Shown piece after piece: positions 32,009-40,108 of a stretch of DNA of 57,214 bases; the first letter of the stretch is position 1, and the number at the start of each line of letters is the position of its first letter. A program made the position numbers and the translations under genes. Origin of the DNA: Streptomyces sp. NBC_01549 (lineage in GTDB: Bacteria; Actinomycetota; Actinomycetes; Streptomycetales; Streptomycetaceae); the NCBI RefSeq assembly GCF_026339955.1, contig NZ_JAPEPW010000008.1, positions 1-57,214 on the forward strand. The letters are read 5' to 3'. Below the pieces are notes generated by a model. The model had not been told where the DNA came from. It searched no databases and worked only from the letters and a program-made list of their open reading frames with translations.

Positions 32009-32385
32009 GGTGGACCGTCCTGTGCGTGTGCCCGCCTGTCCTGGGTGTGCCGGTGTGGGTGATCCGGTCGCGGGCACTGCGCGCCCGGGCGGGGATGGGC
32101 GTGGCGGACAACGGTACGGCGGCCTTCCGCGGGGGCGACAGGAGCTGCGTCACAGCCGGGTGCGGTGTGGCGGCGCGGCCGGGGTGGTGCGGTGCGGCCG
32201 GGGGCGGGTGGTGGTGCTCGCGGCGGCCCGGCAGGTGCGCGGGGGCGGGGCGGAAAACGTCGTCGTGGGGCTTTGCCGCGGGGTGAGTGCGGCGGGGAGA
32301 CGCGCGTCACAGTCGTCGATGTCACATCCTGCCGGGCCGGCCCGTCATGGAGGTGTATCCGCACACAACGGCAAGGAGTGCACTC
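32009..32385. other. Divergent upstream region
   Basis: No gene is visible. It carries upstream sequences of the helical hypothetical (minus) and the AhpD-like gene (plus), with GGCAAGGAG as the ribosome site of the latter. No clear operator was recognised. Confidence 0.4.
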
Positions 32386-32859
32386 ATGGAAGCCCGACTG
32401 GACCTTCTCGGCAGCCCGCTCGTCACCAAGTCCTTGAGGCACCTCGTCTCGGCGGGCAGGGTGGCGGCGGACTCGGCGCTGCCGGCCGCGACGCAGGAGC
32501 TGGTGAGGCTCCGCGCCAGTCAGATCAACGGCTGCGGTTTCTGCACCGACATGCACACCAAGGACGCCGCGCACGCCGGGGAGACCTCGGTGCGCCTCAA
32601 CCTGGTCGCGGCCTGGCGGGAGGCCACGGTCTTCACCGACGCCGAGCGCGCGGCCCTGGAGCTGACCGAACAGGGCACCCGCATCGCGGATGCGGCCGGC
32701 GGGGTCACGGACGAGGCCTGGGCGAACGCCGCCAAGTACTACGACGAGGAGCAGCTCGCCGCGCTGGTGTCGGTCATCGCCCTCATCAACGCCTTCAACC
32801 GGCTGAACGTCATCGTGCGGCAGCCCGCCGGTGACTACCAGCCCGGCCAGTTCGGATGA
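32386..32859 (+). CDS. Carboxymuconolactone decarboxylase/AhpD-like protein
   Basis: A 157-aa all-helical protein with the AhpD-like redox motif: Glu38, Cys50-x2-Cys53 and His57 in TQELVRLRASQINGCGFCTD. The CxxC plus nearby His/Glu indicates peroxidase or alkylhydroperoxidase-type activity rather than decarboxylation. The C-terminal helices (EQLAALVSVIALINAFNRLN) are typical. The ATG has a GGCAAGGAG site. A hairpin follows immediately, so it is a single-gene unit. Despite the family name it is not part of the ring-cleavage operon. Confidence 0.87.
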   Translation: MEARLDLLGSPLVTKSLRHLVSAGRVAADSALPAATQELVRLRASQINGCGFCTDMHTKDAAHAGETSVRLNLVAAWREATVFTDAERAALELTEQGTRIADAAGGVTDEAWANAAKYYDEEQLAALVSVIALINAFNRLNVIVRQPAGDYQPGQFG

Positions 32860-32879
32860 CAAGGAGCGGCCGCCGGGGG

Positions 32880-32907
32880 GCTGTTGGTGCCGGCCGGTAC
32901 CAACAGC
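32880..32907 (+). terminator. Hairpin terminator after the AhpD-like gene
   Basis: Perfect 9-bp arms GCTGTTGGT (32880-32888) and ACCAACAGC (32899-32907), 10-nt loop, 20 bp after the stop. Confidence 0.7.
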
Positions 32908-33079
32908 GGCGCACGCTCCGGGCACCGCTTGCCGGTGTCCGGGCCTCCCGGTGACCGACTTCGCCGTGTACGACTTCTCGTGTGCCGCGCCTGAAGCCGG
33001 CTGGGAACTCTGGAGGATTCGGCGGCGGGCGCAGCGATCGTCGGTGACGTGGCGGGCCGGGCGGACTGTTGGCTCGTAC

Positions 33080-34963
33080 CTAGCCGAGCATGCGGTCGAG
33101 GTTGAAGGCGGCGCTGATCAGAGCGAGGTGGGTGAAGGCCTGGGGGAAGTTTCCGCGCTGTTCGCCGGTGTGGCCGATCTCCTCGGCGTAGAGGCCGAGG
33201 TGGTTGGCGTAGGTGAGCATCTTCTCGAAGGCGAGGCGGGCCTCGTCCAGGCGGCCCGCGCGGGTGAGTGCCTCGACGTACCAGAAGGAGCAGATCGAGA
33301 AGGTGCCTTCCTCGCCCTGGAGGCCGTCGGGGCTGGCCTGGGGGTCGTAGCGGTAGACCAGGGAGTCGGACACCAGGTCCTCGCCGAGGGCGTCGAGGGT
33401 GGCGAGCCATTTGGGGTCGGTCGGGGAGATGAACTTCGCCAGCGGCATCATCAGCAGGGAGGCGTCGAGGATGTCGCTGTCCTCGTACTGGGTGAAGGCG
33501 CGGCGTTCGGCGGACCAGCCGTGGCTCATGATCCGCCGGTAGATCGTGTCGCGGGCGGCGCCCCAGCGGACCATGTCGGCGGGCAGGCCGCGGTGCCGGG
33601 CCAGCCGCATGGCGCGTTCGATCGCCACCCAGCACATGAGGCGGGAGTAGAGGAAGGTCTTGCGGCCGCCGCGGGTCTCCCAGACTCCCTCGTCGGGCTG
33701 GTCCCAGTGGGTGCACACCCAGTCGACGAGTCCGCTGATGTTGTCCCAGTGGGCGCTGGAGATGGGCTTGCCCCACTTGTCGTAGAGGTAGAGGGAGTCG
33801 ACGAGTGCCCCGTAGATGTCGAGCTGGAGCTGGTCGACGGCGGCGTTGCCGATGCGTACGGGGGCTGAGCCGCGGTAGCCCTCGAGGTGGGTCAGTTCGC
33901 GTTCGGGCAGGTCACGGCATCCGTCGATGCCGTACATGATCTGCAGGGGGCCGGTGGGCCCGGGCGGCCCGGACTCGGTGCACTGCACATGTTCCGAGAG
34001 GAAGCCCATGAAGGCCTCGGCCTCGTCGGTGAAGCCGAGCCTGAGCAACGCGTACACGCAGAACGCGGCGTCGCGGATCCACACGTAGCGGTAGTCCCAG
34101 TTGCGTTCGCCGCCGATCTGTTCGGGCAGGCTGGTGGTCGGCGCGGCGATGATGGCGCCGGTGGGGGCGTAGGTGAGGAGTTTCAGGGTGAGGGCGGAGC
34201 GGTGGACCATTTCCCGCCAGCGGCCGCGGTAGCGGGACTGGGACAGCCAGCGGCGCCAGTAGCGCACGGTCGCGTTGAATTCTCTTTCCGCCTCGGCGAC
34301 GGCGCAGAAGCGGGGTGCCACCTCGCCGCCGATCTGGTCGATGGTGAAGACGGCCGTCTCGCCCTCGTGCAGTTTGAACAGGGCCCATACGTCCGGGCCG
34401 GCGACCTCGATGGGCACGGTGGAGGTCAGGGCGAGGCGCAGCGAGGCGGAGGCGAAGACGGCCTGGCCGTTCTCGGCGTGCACGGTGTGGGGTGCGGTGC
34501 CGTATTCGAAGCGGGGGGCGACGAGGGTGCGGAACGGGAGTGCTCCGCGCACGCACACCACGCGGCGGATGAGGCGGTGGCGGTCGGCCTCGCGTGAGTC
34601 GTCGACGACGGGCATGAAGTCCTGGATCTCGCCGACTCCGTCGTCCGCGAAGAAGCGGGTGATCAGGACGTTGGTGTCGGGGAAGTAGAACTGTTTGGTG
34701 CGGGCGGGGACGTCGGGGGCGAGTTCGAAGGAGCCGCCCCGTTCGGCGTCGAGGATCGAGGCGAAGACGCTGGGTGCGTCGAAGCGGGAGCAGCAGTACC
34801 AGTCGATGGTGCCGTTCGTGCCGACGAGGGCGGCGCTGCGCAGGTCGCCGATCAGTCCGTGTTCGGCGATCGGCAGGTAGCGGTGGGTGCCGGTGCCGTA
34901 AAAGCTGCCGGGGCCGGTGTGTGTCGTGTTCTTCGCTCCGGCCTCAGGAGTCGCTTGAGCCAC
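33080..34963 (-). CDS. Glycoside hydrolase family 15 protein (glucoamylase/trehalase type)
   Basis: A 627-aa cytoplasmic enzyme (no signal peptide). It has an N-terminal beta-sandwich (YLPIAEHGLIGDLRSAALVG, GTIDWYCCSRFDAPSVFAS), then the (alpha/alpha)6 catalytic barrel: PTTSLPEQIGGERNWDYRYV, WIRDAAF, QPDEGVWETRGGRKTF (first acidic residue) and EEGTFSICSFWYVEAL (second). This layout is shared by actinobacterial trehalases and glucan glucohydrolases, and the substrate cannot be told by eye. It is full length. It stands alone and likely works in trehalose or glycogen turnover. Confidence 0.9.
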   Translation of the reverse strand: MAQATPEAGAKNTTHTGPGSFYGTGTHRYLPIAEHGLIGDLRSAALVGTNGTIDWYCCSRFDAPSVFASILDAERGGSFELAPDVPARTKQFYFPDTNVLITRFFADDGVGEIQDFMPVVDDSREADRHRLIRRVVCVRGALPFRTLVAPRFEYGTAPHTVHAENGQAVFASASLRLALTSTVPIEVAGPDVWALFKLHEGETAVFTIDQIGGEVAPRFCAVAEAEREFNATVRYWRRWLSQSRYRGRWREMVHRSALTLKLLTYAPTGAIIAAPTTSLPEQIGGERNWDYRYVWIRDAAFCVYALLRLGFTDEAEAFMGFLSEHVQCTESGPPGPTGPLQIMYGIDGCRDLPERELTHLEGYRGSAPVRIGNAAVDQLQLDIYGALVDSLYLYDKWGKPISSAHWDNISGLVDWVCTHWDQPDEGVWETRGGRKTFLYSRLMCWVAIERAMRLARHRGLPADMVRWGAARDTIYRRIMSHGWSAERRAFTQYEDSDILDASLLMMPLAKFISPTDPKWLATLDALGEDLVSDSLVYRYDPQASPDGLQGEEGTFSICSFWYVEALTRAGRLDEARLAFEKMLTYANHLGLYAEEIGHTGEQRGNFPQAFTHLALISAAFNLDRMLG

Positions 34964-35095
34964 GTCAGCCTCCTTGGGCTTCGCCCGAGCCGCCCCCTGG
35001 TGTCCAGGCTAGCGAGTTGTCCGCACTCATGGGCCTGCGGAGCGGCTGGAGCGGGGGCTGTGTGGAGCGGGGGCTGTGACGGCACGCCCGGGGGT

Positions 35096-35554
35096 TCAGG
35101 GGCGGGGGCGGGCGGGAGTCTGCGGGGAGAGGTGGCGGGCGAGTACGCCGAGGGCGGCGGTGACTTCTGCGAGCTGCTCGGGGGTGCTGTCGCCGAGGGC
35201 GGCGGCGAGGGCGTCGTCGATGGTGGTGGCCCGGACTTCGGCGACGCGGCCGGAGAGGTGGGGGGCCTGGCGGACGAGGAGGCGGCGCCGGTCGGCGGGG
35301 TCCGGGGCGGTGATGACGGCGCCCGCTTCTTTGAGGCGGGCGACGGCGGTGGAGACCTGGCTCTGGGGCAGGCCGGTGCGGGCGGCGATCTCACCGACGG
35401 CGCTGTCGGGGTGGGTGGCGAGGTCGCTGGCGACGATGAGGACGGACCGGGTGCTGCCGCCGTGGCGGGCGGCGCCGCCTTCGGGTTCCGGCATCGCGGT
35501 TTCGCCGATTTTCATCAGGGTGCGGCCGAGGAGGAACAGGTCGACTCCGTTCAT
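35096..35554 (-). CDS. MarR-family regulator, divergent from an efflux transporter
   Basis: A 152-aa winged-helix protein: VLIVASDLATHPDSAVGEIA, then ARTGLPQSQVSTAVARLKEA (recognition helix), then a wing with DPADRRRLLVR and a C-terminal dimerisation helix. It lies 112 bp from, and divergent to, an MFS efflux gene, and the gap holds AT-rich inverted and direct repeats. The expected role is drug-responsive repression of the transporter. Confidence 0.87.
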   Translation of the reverse strand: MNGVDLFLLGRTLMKIGETAMPEPEGGAARHGGSTRSVLIVASDLATHPDSAVGEIAARTGLPQSQVSTAVARLKEAGAVITAPDPADRRRLLVRQAPHLSGRVAEVRATTIDDALAAALGDSTPEQLAEVTAALGVLARHLSPQTPARPRP

Positions 35555-35567
35555 GACCCCAGATTAC

Positions 35568-35605
35568 ATCAAGAGAGATGCATCTATCTTGATGCATCTA
35601 AATAG
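35568..35605. promoter_or_regulatory. MarR-type operator region
   Basis: An inverted pair ATCAAGA (35568-35574) and TCTTGAT (35587-35593) encloses the palindrome GATGCATC. GATGCATCTA occurs again at 35591-35600. The block is strikingly AT-rich for this DNA and lies between the MarR start and the transporter start. Confidence 0.65.
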
Positions 35606-35666
35606 ATGGGTTACTGTCCCGGCAGGCTCCCGGGCACCGCCGGGGCGGAGAAAAGGAGCACCGACC

Positions 35667-37091
35667 GTGCGGACGTGGCGAGCAAACCCGTGGGCCGTCC
35701 TGGTGACCCTCTCGCTCGGGTTCTTCATGACCCTGCTGGACCTGACGATCGTGAACATCGCAGTCCCGGACATGATGAGCAGCCTGGACGCCTCGCTCGA
35801 CCGGACGCTCTGGGTGGTCAGCGGTTACGCCCTGGCCCTCTCGGTCCTGATCATCACGGCGAGCCGGCTCGGCGACCTGCACGGGCCGCGGACCCTGTTC
35901 GCGGCCGGGCTTGCGGTCTTCACCCTCGCCAGCGTCGCCTGCGGGCTCGCCCCCACCGCGAACGCCCTCATCGCCGCCCGGGCCGTCCAGGGCCTGGGCG
36001 CGGCCCTGCTCACCCCGCAGACGACGACACTCGTCGTCGCCGTCTTCCCCGCCGAACGGCGCGGCAGGGCCATGGGCGTGTGGGGCATGGTCGCCGGGCT
36101 GGCCACCCTCTCCGGGCCCACCCTGGGCGGTTTCCTGGTCTCCGCCGCGAACTGGCGCTGGATCTTCCTGGTCAACGTGCCGGTCGGGGCGGCCGCGCTC
36201 GCCTTGACCTTCCTGGTGGTCCCCGACATCCGGCCCGCCCGCGCGCACCGGTTCGACCTGACCGGCCTCCTGCTGTCCGCCGCCGCCCTGTTCTGCCTCG
36301 CCTTCGGCCTGCAGGAAGGCGAGAACTACCGGTGGGGCGCGGGCATCTGGGCGCTGCTCGCCGCCGGGAGCGCACTGGGCGCCGCCTTCGTGCTGCACCA
36401 GCGCCGCCGCCAGGACCGCGAACCGCTCATCCCCTTCGCGCTGCTGCGTGACCGCAATTTCACCGCGATGACCGCCCTGGTCGGATTCCTCTCCGTCGCC
36501 ATGCTCGGCCTGGTCCTGCCCTTCAACCTCTACCTGCAGTCCGTGCTGCACCTCAGCGCCGTCAAGGCCGGTCTGGTGCTCGCCCCCTCGTCCCTGGTGT
36601 CCATGACGGTCGGCCCCTTCGCCGGCCGCCTGGCCGACCGCATCGGCGGCAGGTACCTCCTGCTCACCGGGCTCGGCTGCTACGGCGCCGGCATCCTCGC
36701 CATCACCCTGACCGCCTCGCCCGCCACCGCCTGGTACGCCTTCGTCCCGGCCACCCTGCTCACCGGGCTCGGAGTGGGCTGCATCATCGCCCCCATGTCC
36801 GCCGAGGCGATGCGCACCATCCCCTCCCATCTCGCCGGCGCCGCCTCCGGCGTCAACAACACCGTCCGTCAGATCGGCTCCGTGGCGGGCGCCGCCGCCG
36901 TCGGCGCCCTGCTGCAGGGCCGCCTCGCCGCCGGGCTCGCCGCCGGGCAGACCTACCCCGCCGCCCTGCACACCACCGCCGTCCTGCCGCTGGCCGTACT
37001 GGCCGCCGGGGCGCTGGTCTGCCTGCCGCTGCGCCGCCGCACCCCGGCCGCCGCACCGGCCTGTGCCGGCCGGCCCGCCGCCGACCACTGA
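35667..37091 (+). CDS. MFS multidrug efflux transporter, DHA2 (14-TM) type
   Basis: A 474-aa membrane protein from GTG with AAAAGGAG upstream. It has typical EmrB/QacA signatures: LLDLTIVNIAVPDMMSSLDA (motif D1 in TM1), LWVVSGYALALSVLIITASR, RLGDLHGPRTLF (motif A), RAVQGLGAALLTPQTTTLVV (motif B) and GLATLSGPTLGGFLV (motif C, drug-antiporter specific), followed by further helices consistent with 14 segments. It exports hydrophobic drugs against protons and is presumably derepressed through the adjacent MarR protein. Confidence 0.92.
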   Translation: MRTWRANPWAVLVTLSLGFFMTLLDLTIVNIAVPDMMSSLDASLDRTLWVVSGYALALSVLIITASRLGDLHGPRTLFAAGLAVFTLASVACGLAPTANALIAARAVQGLGAALLTPQTTTLVVAVFPAERRGRAMGVWGMVAGLATLSGPTLGGFLVSAANWRWIFLVNVPVGAAALALTFLVVPDIRPARAHRFDLTGLLLSAAALFCLAFGLQEGENYRWGAGIWALLAAGSALGAAFVLHQRRRQDREPLIPFALLRDRNFTAMTALVGFLSVAMLGLVLPFNLYLQSVLHLSAVKAGLVLAPSSLVSMTVGPFAGRLADRIGGRYLLLTGLGCYGAGILAITLTASPATAWYAFVPATLLTGLGVGCIIAPMSAEAMRTIPSHLAGAASGVNNTVRQIGSVAGAAAVGALLQGRLAAGLAAGQTYPAALHTTAVLPLAVLAAGALVCLPLRRRTPAAAPACAGRPAADH

Positions 37092-37189
37092 CCACTGACC
37101 GCAGACCGCACGGCGCGCTCCGTCGGCCGCAGACCCGTACGCCGCGCGCCGGCTCCGCCGCACGCCGGCTCCGCCTCGCGCGGGGGCGG

Positions 37190-38470
37190 TCAGCGGGCCG
37201 CGGGCTGGGCGGGCAGGCTGAAGACGTGGCCCGGGGAGACGATCTTCGTGATCGCCTCGCCGAAGAGGGTGCTGGGCTCCGCGCCGTTGTGGTCGATGTC
37301 GGTGTTCAGCAGGACCACGAGGGTCGCCTGCGCCGCGGGGAGGTAGACGGTCAGGGATTCGTAGCCGGGCAGGGAGCCGTTGTGCCCGATCCAGCCCTGG
37401 ACGTCGAAGATGCCCAGGCCGTATCCGGCGCCCGGGATCGTGGTGGGGGGTGTGGTCAGCCGCTGCTTCTGCGTGGCCGGGCTGATCAGGGTGGTGCCGT
37501 CGGGCAGGACGCCGGTGGCCACCGTGCGCGCCCACACGCGCAGGTCGTCCAGGTCGGAGATCATCGCGCCGGCCGTCCAGGCCCAGGACGGGTTCCAGCC
37601 GGCCGTGTCCTCGACCTTCCCGGTCGCGGTCTGGCCGGTGTAGCCCTGCGCGTGCGGGTCGGGGAAGGCGGCGTCGGTCGGGAAGAGGGTGTGGCGCAGG
37701 CCCGCCGGGGCGAGGACGTTGTCGTGGATGTAGTCCTGGACCGGCTTCCCGCCGGCCTTCTCGACGGCCAGGCCGAGCAGGATGAGATTGGTGTTGCAGT
37801 AGGAGAACTTCTGGCCCGGCGGGAACAGCACGGGGTGCTTGAAGGCGTAGGCGAGCAGCTGCCGCGGGGTGAAGGGGCGCTGCGGATCGGAGGTGAAGGC
37901 CTTGAAGAAGCCCGGGTCCTCGGTGTAGTTGAACAGGCCGCTGCGCATCCCGGCGAGCTCGCGCAGGGTGATCCTGTCTCCGTTGGGCACCCCGGCGACG
38001 TACCTGCCGATCGGGTCGTCCAGGCCCGCCTTGCCCTCATCGACGAGTTTCAGCAGGGCCGTCACGGTGAACGTCTTGGTCTCGCTGCCGATCCGCGTGT
38101 ACAGATCCGGCGACATGGGCCGGCCGTTGCTCTTGTCGGCGACCCCGAACGACCGTATGTAGGTGCCCTGGCCGGGTGTCCACAGGCCCACACTCACCCC
38201 GGGCACGTTCGCCTCGCGCATGACCTGCTGCACGGTCCCATCGAGCTGCCGGGTCACGGCGGGGGTGAGTGTGCGGACCTCGCCCGTCGGCGAGGCGGAG
38301 GGCGAGGGCGGCTGCGGGGCGGTGGACGGGGGCGGCTGGGGGGCGGTGGCCGCGGTGCGCACGGACACCGGTGCCCCGGACGCGGCCGGGCCCGTGAGCG
38401 GCACCGTCAGCATCCCCACCGCCGTGGCGGTTACGGCCCCCCTGCGCAGTCGTCCGCACGCGTGCGTCAT
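37190..38470 (-). CDS. Secreted serine hydrolase (beta-lactamase/DD-peptidase fold)
   Basis: A 426-aa protein. N-terminal export signal (RRGAVTATAVGMLTVPLTGP), then a Pro/Ala/Ser linker, then a class C/D-alanyl-D-alanine carboxypeptidase fold. Catalytic motifs: SETK (Ser129, Lys132), YCN (Tyr224-x-Asn226) and HNG (His363-x-Gly, in the KTG position). It may be an esterase, DD-peptidase or amidohydrolase acting outside the cell. ATG 38470 begins directly before the signal region. It is convergent with the MFS gene. Confidence 0.88.
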   Translation of the reverse strand: MTHACGRLRRGAVTATAVGMLTVPLTGPAASGAPVSVRTAATAPQPPPSTAPQPPSPSASPTGEVRTLTPAVTRQLDGTVQQVMREANVPGVSVGLWTPGQGTYIRSFGVADKSNGRPMSPDLYTRIGSETKTFTVTALLKLVDEGKAGLDDPIGRYVAGVPNGDRITLRELAGMRSGLFNYTEDPGFFKAFTSDPQRPFTPRQLLAYAFKHPVLFPPGQKFSYCNTNLILLGLAVEKAGGKPVQDYIHDNVLAPAGLRHTLFPTDAAFPDPHAQGYTGQTATGKVEDTAGWNPSWAWTAGAMISDLDDLRVWARTVATGVLPDGTTLISPATQKQRLTTPPTTIPGAGYGLGIFDVQGWIGHNGSLPGYESLTVYLPAAQATLVVLLNTDIDHNGAEPSTLFGEAITKIVSPGHVFSLPAQPAAR

Positions 38471-38927
38471 GGGCCCACTCCCAGCAGCCGGGGACGGAGC
38501 CCGTGAGCGTGGCGGCCGAGAGCGCGGGACAGCTGCGCGGCGCACCGCAGGTCACACAGCCGTGCCGTGGACACCACCCGCAAACTCCTGCCTCACCAGC
38601 ATAGGAGCGTGGTCCCTCCCCTGCCCGTCGGGCGGCCCAGGTCCCGGGCGGTGCGCTCAGCGCCGCAGCGCACCGGACGGCCGGCACGGTACGGACGGCC
38701 CGGCCGTTCGGTCAACTCGGCTGCGGGTACAGATTTCTGACCGTATGTCAGCCATGTTGCCGCGGGCCGGCCGGGGCGGCCCGGTGCCGCTTGCCGGCGG
38801 CCGGACTCGCCCCGTGCAACCGCCCGCCCTCCCTTGATCGTCCCCGCCCCCGGGGAAGCGCGGCGGGAGGGGATCGTGCGGTGCGAGGTCACATACGTCT
38901 TGAGGACGAGGGCCGGGGGGAGAGGAA
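38471..38927. other. Divergent intergenic region
   Basis: No convincing gene. It lies upstream of both the secreted hydrolase (minus) and the small membrane protein (plus), so it should carry both promoters. No operator was recognised. GGGGGGAGAGGAA immediately precedes the GTG at 38928. Confidence 0.45.
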
Positions 38928-39374
38928 GTGAGTCTCCTGCTCTGTCCGCCGGCCGTCCTGGCCGCGGTCGTCTCCGGCCTGGTGTTCCTGGGCCGGGCAC
39001 TGGCAGCCGCCGGGAGAGGCGGGCTCGCGCACTCACTCCGCGGTCTCGCGTATGTCATCGCGGCGGGCGCGGCCGCGATGTACGCGTGGGGAATCCTGTA
39101 CGTCGCGGGCGCGGCACTGGTGGCGGAGGACGGCGGGGCGGACTCGTCTCCCATCCGGTCGTGCCGCACGGGCGTGGAGGAACGCGACTACCGGATCGAC
39201 GACTACCAGATCGGGTGGGTGCCGGTGCGGTTCGTGTGCCATCGAAGCGACGGGACCACCTACGACCGGGCGGTGCCGGGATATGTGAACCCGGCGCTGG
39301 CCGGCCTCGTGGTCACCGCGGTGGCGCTGGCCGCATCCGCCCGATGGGCGGACGAGCGCGCGCGGAGGCCGTGA
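38928..39374 (+). CDS. Small membrane protein, unknown function
   Basis: A 148-aa protein from GTG with a strong purine-rich ribosome site. Three likely membrane helices: LLCPPAVLAAVVSGLVFLGR, GLAYVIAAGAAAMYAWGILY and ALAGLVVTAVALAASARW. They flank a ~50-residue hydrophilic loop with two cysteines (SCRTG..., FVCHRSDG) that could form an extracellular disulfide. Such layouts are common in Streptomyces small membrane proteins. No function is assignable. Confidence 0.7.
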   Translation: MSLLLCPPAVLAAVVSGLVFLGRALAAAGRGGLAHSLRGLAYVIAAGAAAMYAWGILYVAGAALVAEDGGADSSPIRSCRTGVEERDYRIDDYQIGWVPVRFVCHRSDGTTYDRAVPGYVNPALAGLVVTAVALAASARWADERARRP

Positions 39375-39571
39375 GCATGCTGGCGTGCCGCTGGTCAGTT
39401 TCTTCTTGTTCGCGGCCGGACCCGTTCCGAGTACGTGCAGGTGATGGATGGCGGAAAGACGGTTCTTTCGATGTCCAGTACGTCGATCCGGATCAGCTTG
39501 GTTCGGCCCGGGCCCGGTGAGCAGCGGCGCGGCGGTCACATCGCAGTCCCGGCGGCGTGGGGGCGTGGTGG

Positions 39572-39802
39572 TCACAGGCCCAGGGAGATGGCCAGCCGGG
39601 TGAGTTCGGCCGTGCTGTTGATGTTGAGCTTGGCCCGGATACGGCGGAGATAGGCGTCGACGGTGTGCTTGGAGAGCCCCATGTGGCGGGCCGTCTGCAG
39701 GTAGGTGCGCCCTGCGGCGATATGTCGCAGTGTCTCCTGCTCCCGCGGGGCCAGGGCGGGGACGGGGGCTTCGGCGTGCGGCGTGGCGAGTGTGAGGCTC
39801 AT
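39572..39802 (-). CDS. Single-domain LuxR-type HTH regulator
   Basis: A 76-aa protein consisting of little more than the LuxR DNA-binding domain: LAPREQETLRHIAAGRTYLQ, then TARHMGLSKHTVDAYLRRIR, then AKLNINSTAELTRLAISLGL. No receiver or ligand domain is attached, so its activity may depend on amount or on a partner. GGAGGAAAA precedes the ATG. It is divergent from a large PAS/GAF/PP2C protein, which could be functionally linked. Confidence 0.87.
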   Translation of the reverse strand: MSLTLATPHAEAPVPALAPREQETLRHIAAGRTYLQTARHMGLSKHTVDAYLRRIRAKLNINSTAELTRLAISLGL

Positions 39803-40108
39803 GGGTTTTCCTCCGACGTGTCGGCTCGGTCGTCACCGCTCACACCCTTGAAAGCAGGGGACATGTGACCGAATAAGGCGTTTTGTCCGCTTTATATAAA
39901 GGCTGGCCGGGGGATTTCATGACGGTGTCCGCCGCCTGTCACAGGCCTGTCACAGCGGGACCTCGCGGGTTTGCCGCGGCGCGGTCACGGACGGACCGGC
40001 GGGCCGCGCCCCGGCGGCAGCGCCGGGTTGGTGCTCCACGGCCCCCGGGATCATGCTTGTCAGAAGAGCCCCGGCCGTGCAGGTTCCCGAAGGACGAGAT
40101 GAGCGGCG
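39803..40108. promoter_or_regulatory. Divergent promoter region with AT-rich palindrome
   Basis: A 306-bp gap between the LuxR-type gene (minus) and the PP2C gene (plus). The 12-bp palindrome CTTTATATAAAG (39890-39901) is the most AT-rich spot in the area and can serve as a -10 region on either strand. TGTCACAGGCCTGTCACAG (about 39938-39956) is a direct repeat of TGTCACAG. Confidence 0.5.

Noticed and set aside
35598..37535. Very long minus-strand frame (645 codons) opposite the MFS gene
   Set aside because: Gly/Arg/Gln-rich shadow. The plus strand encodes a complete DHA2 transporter with motifs A to D.
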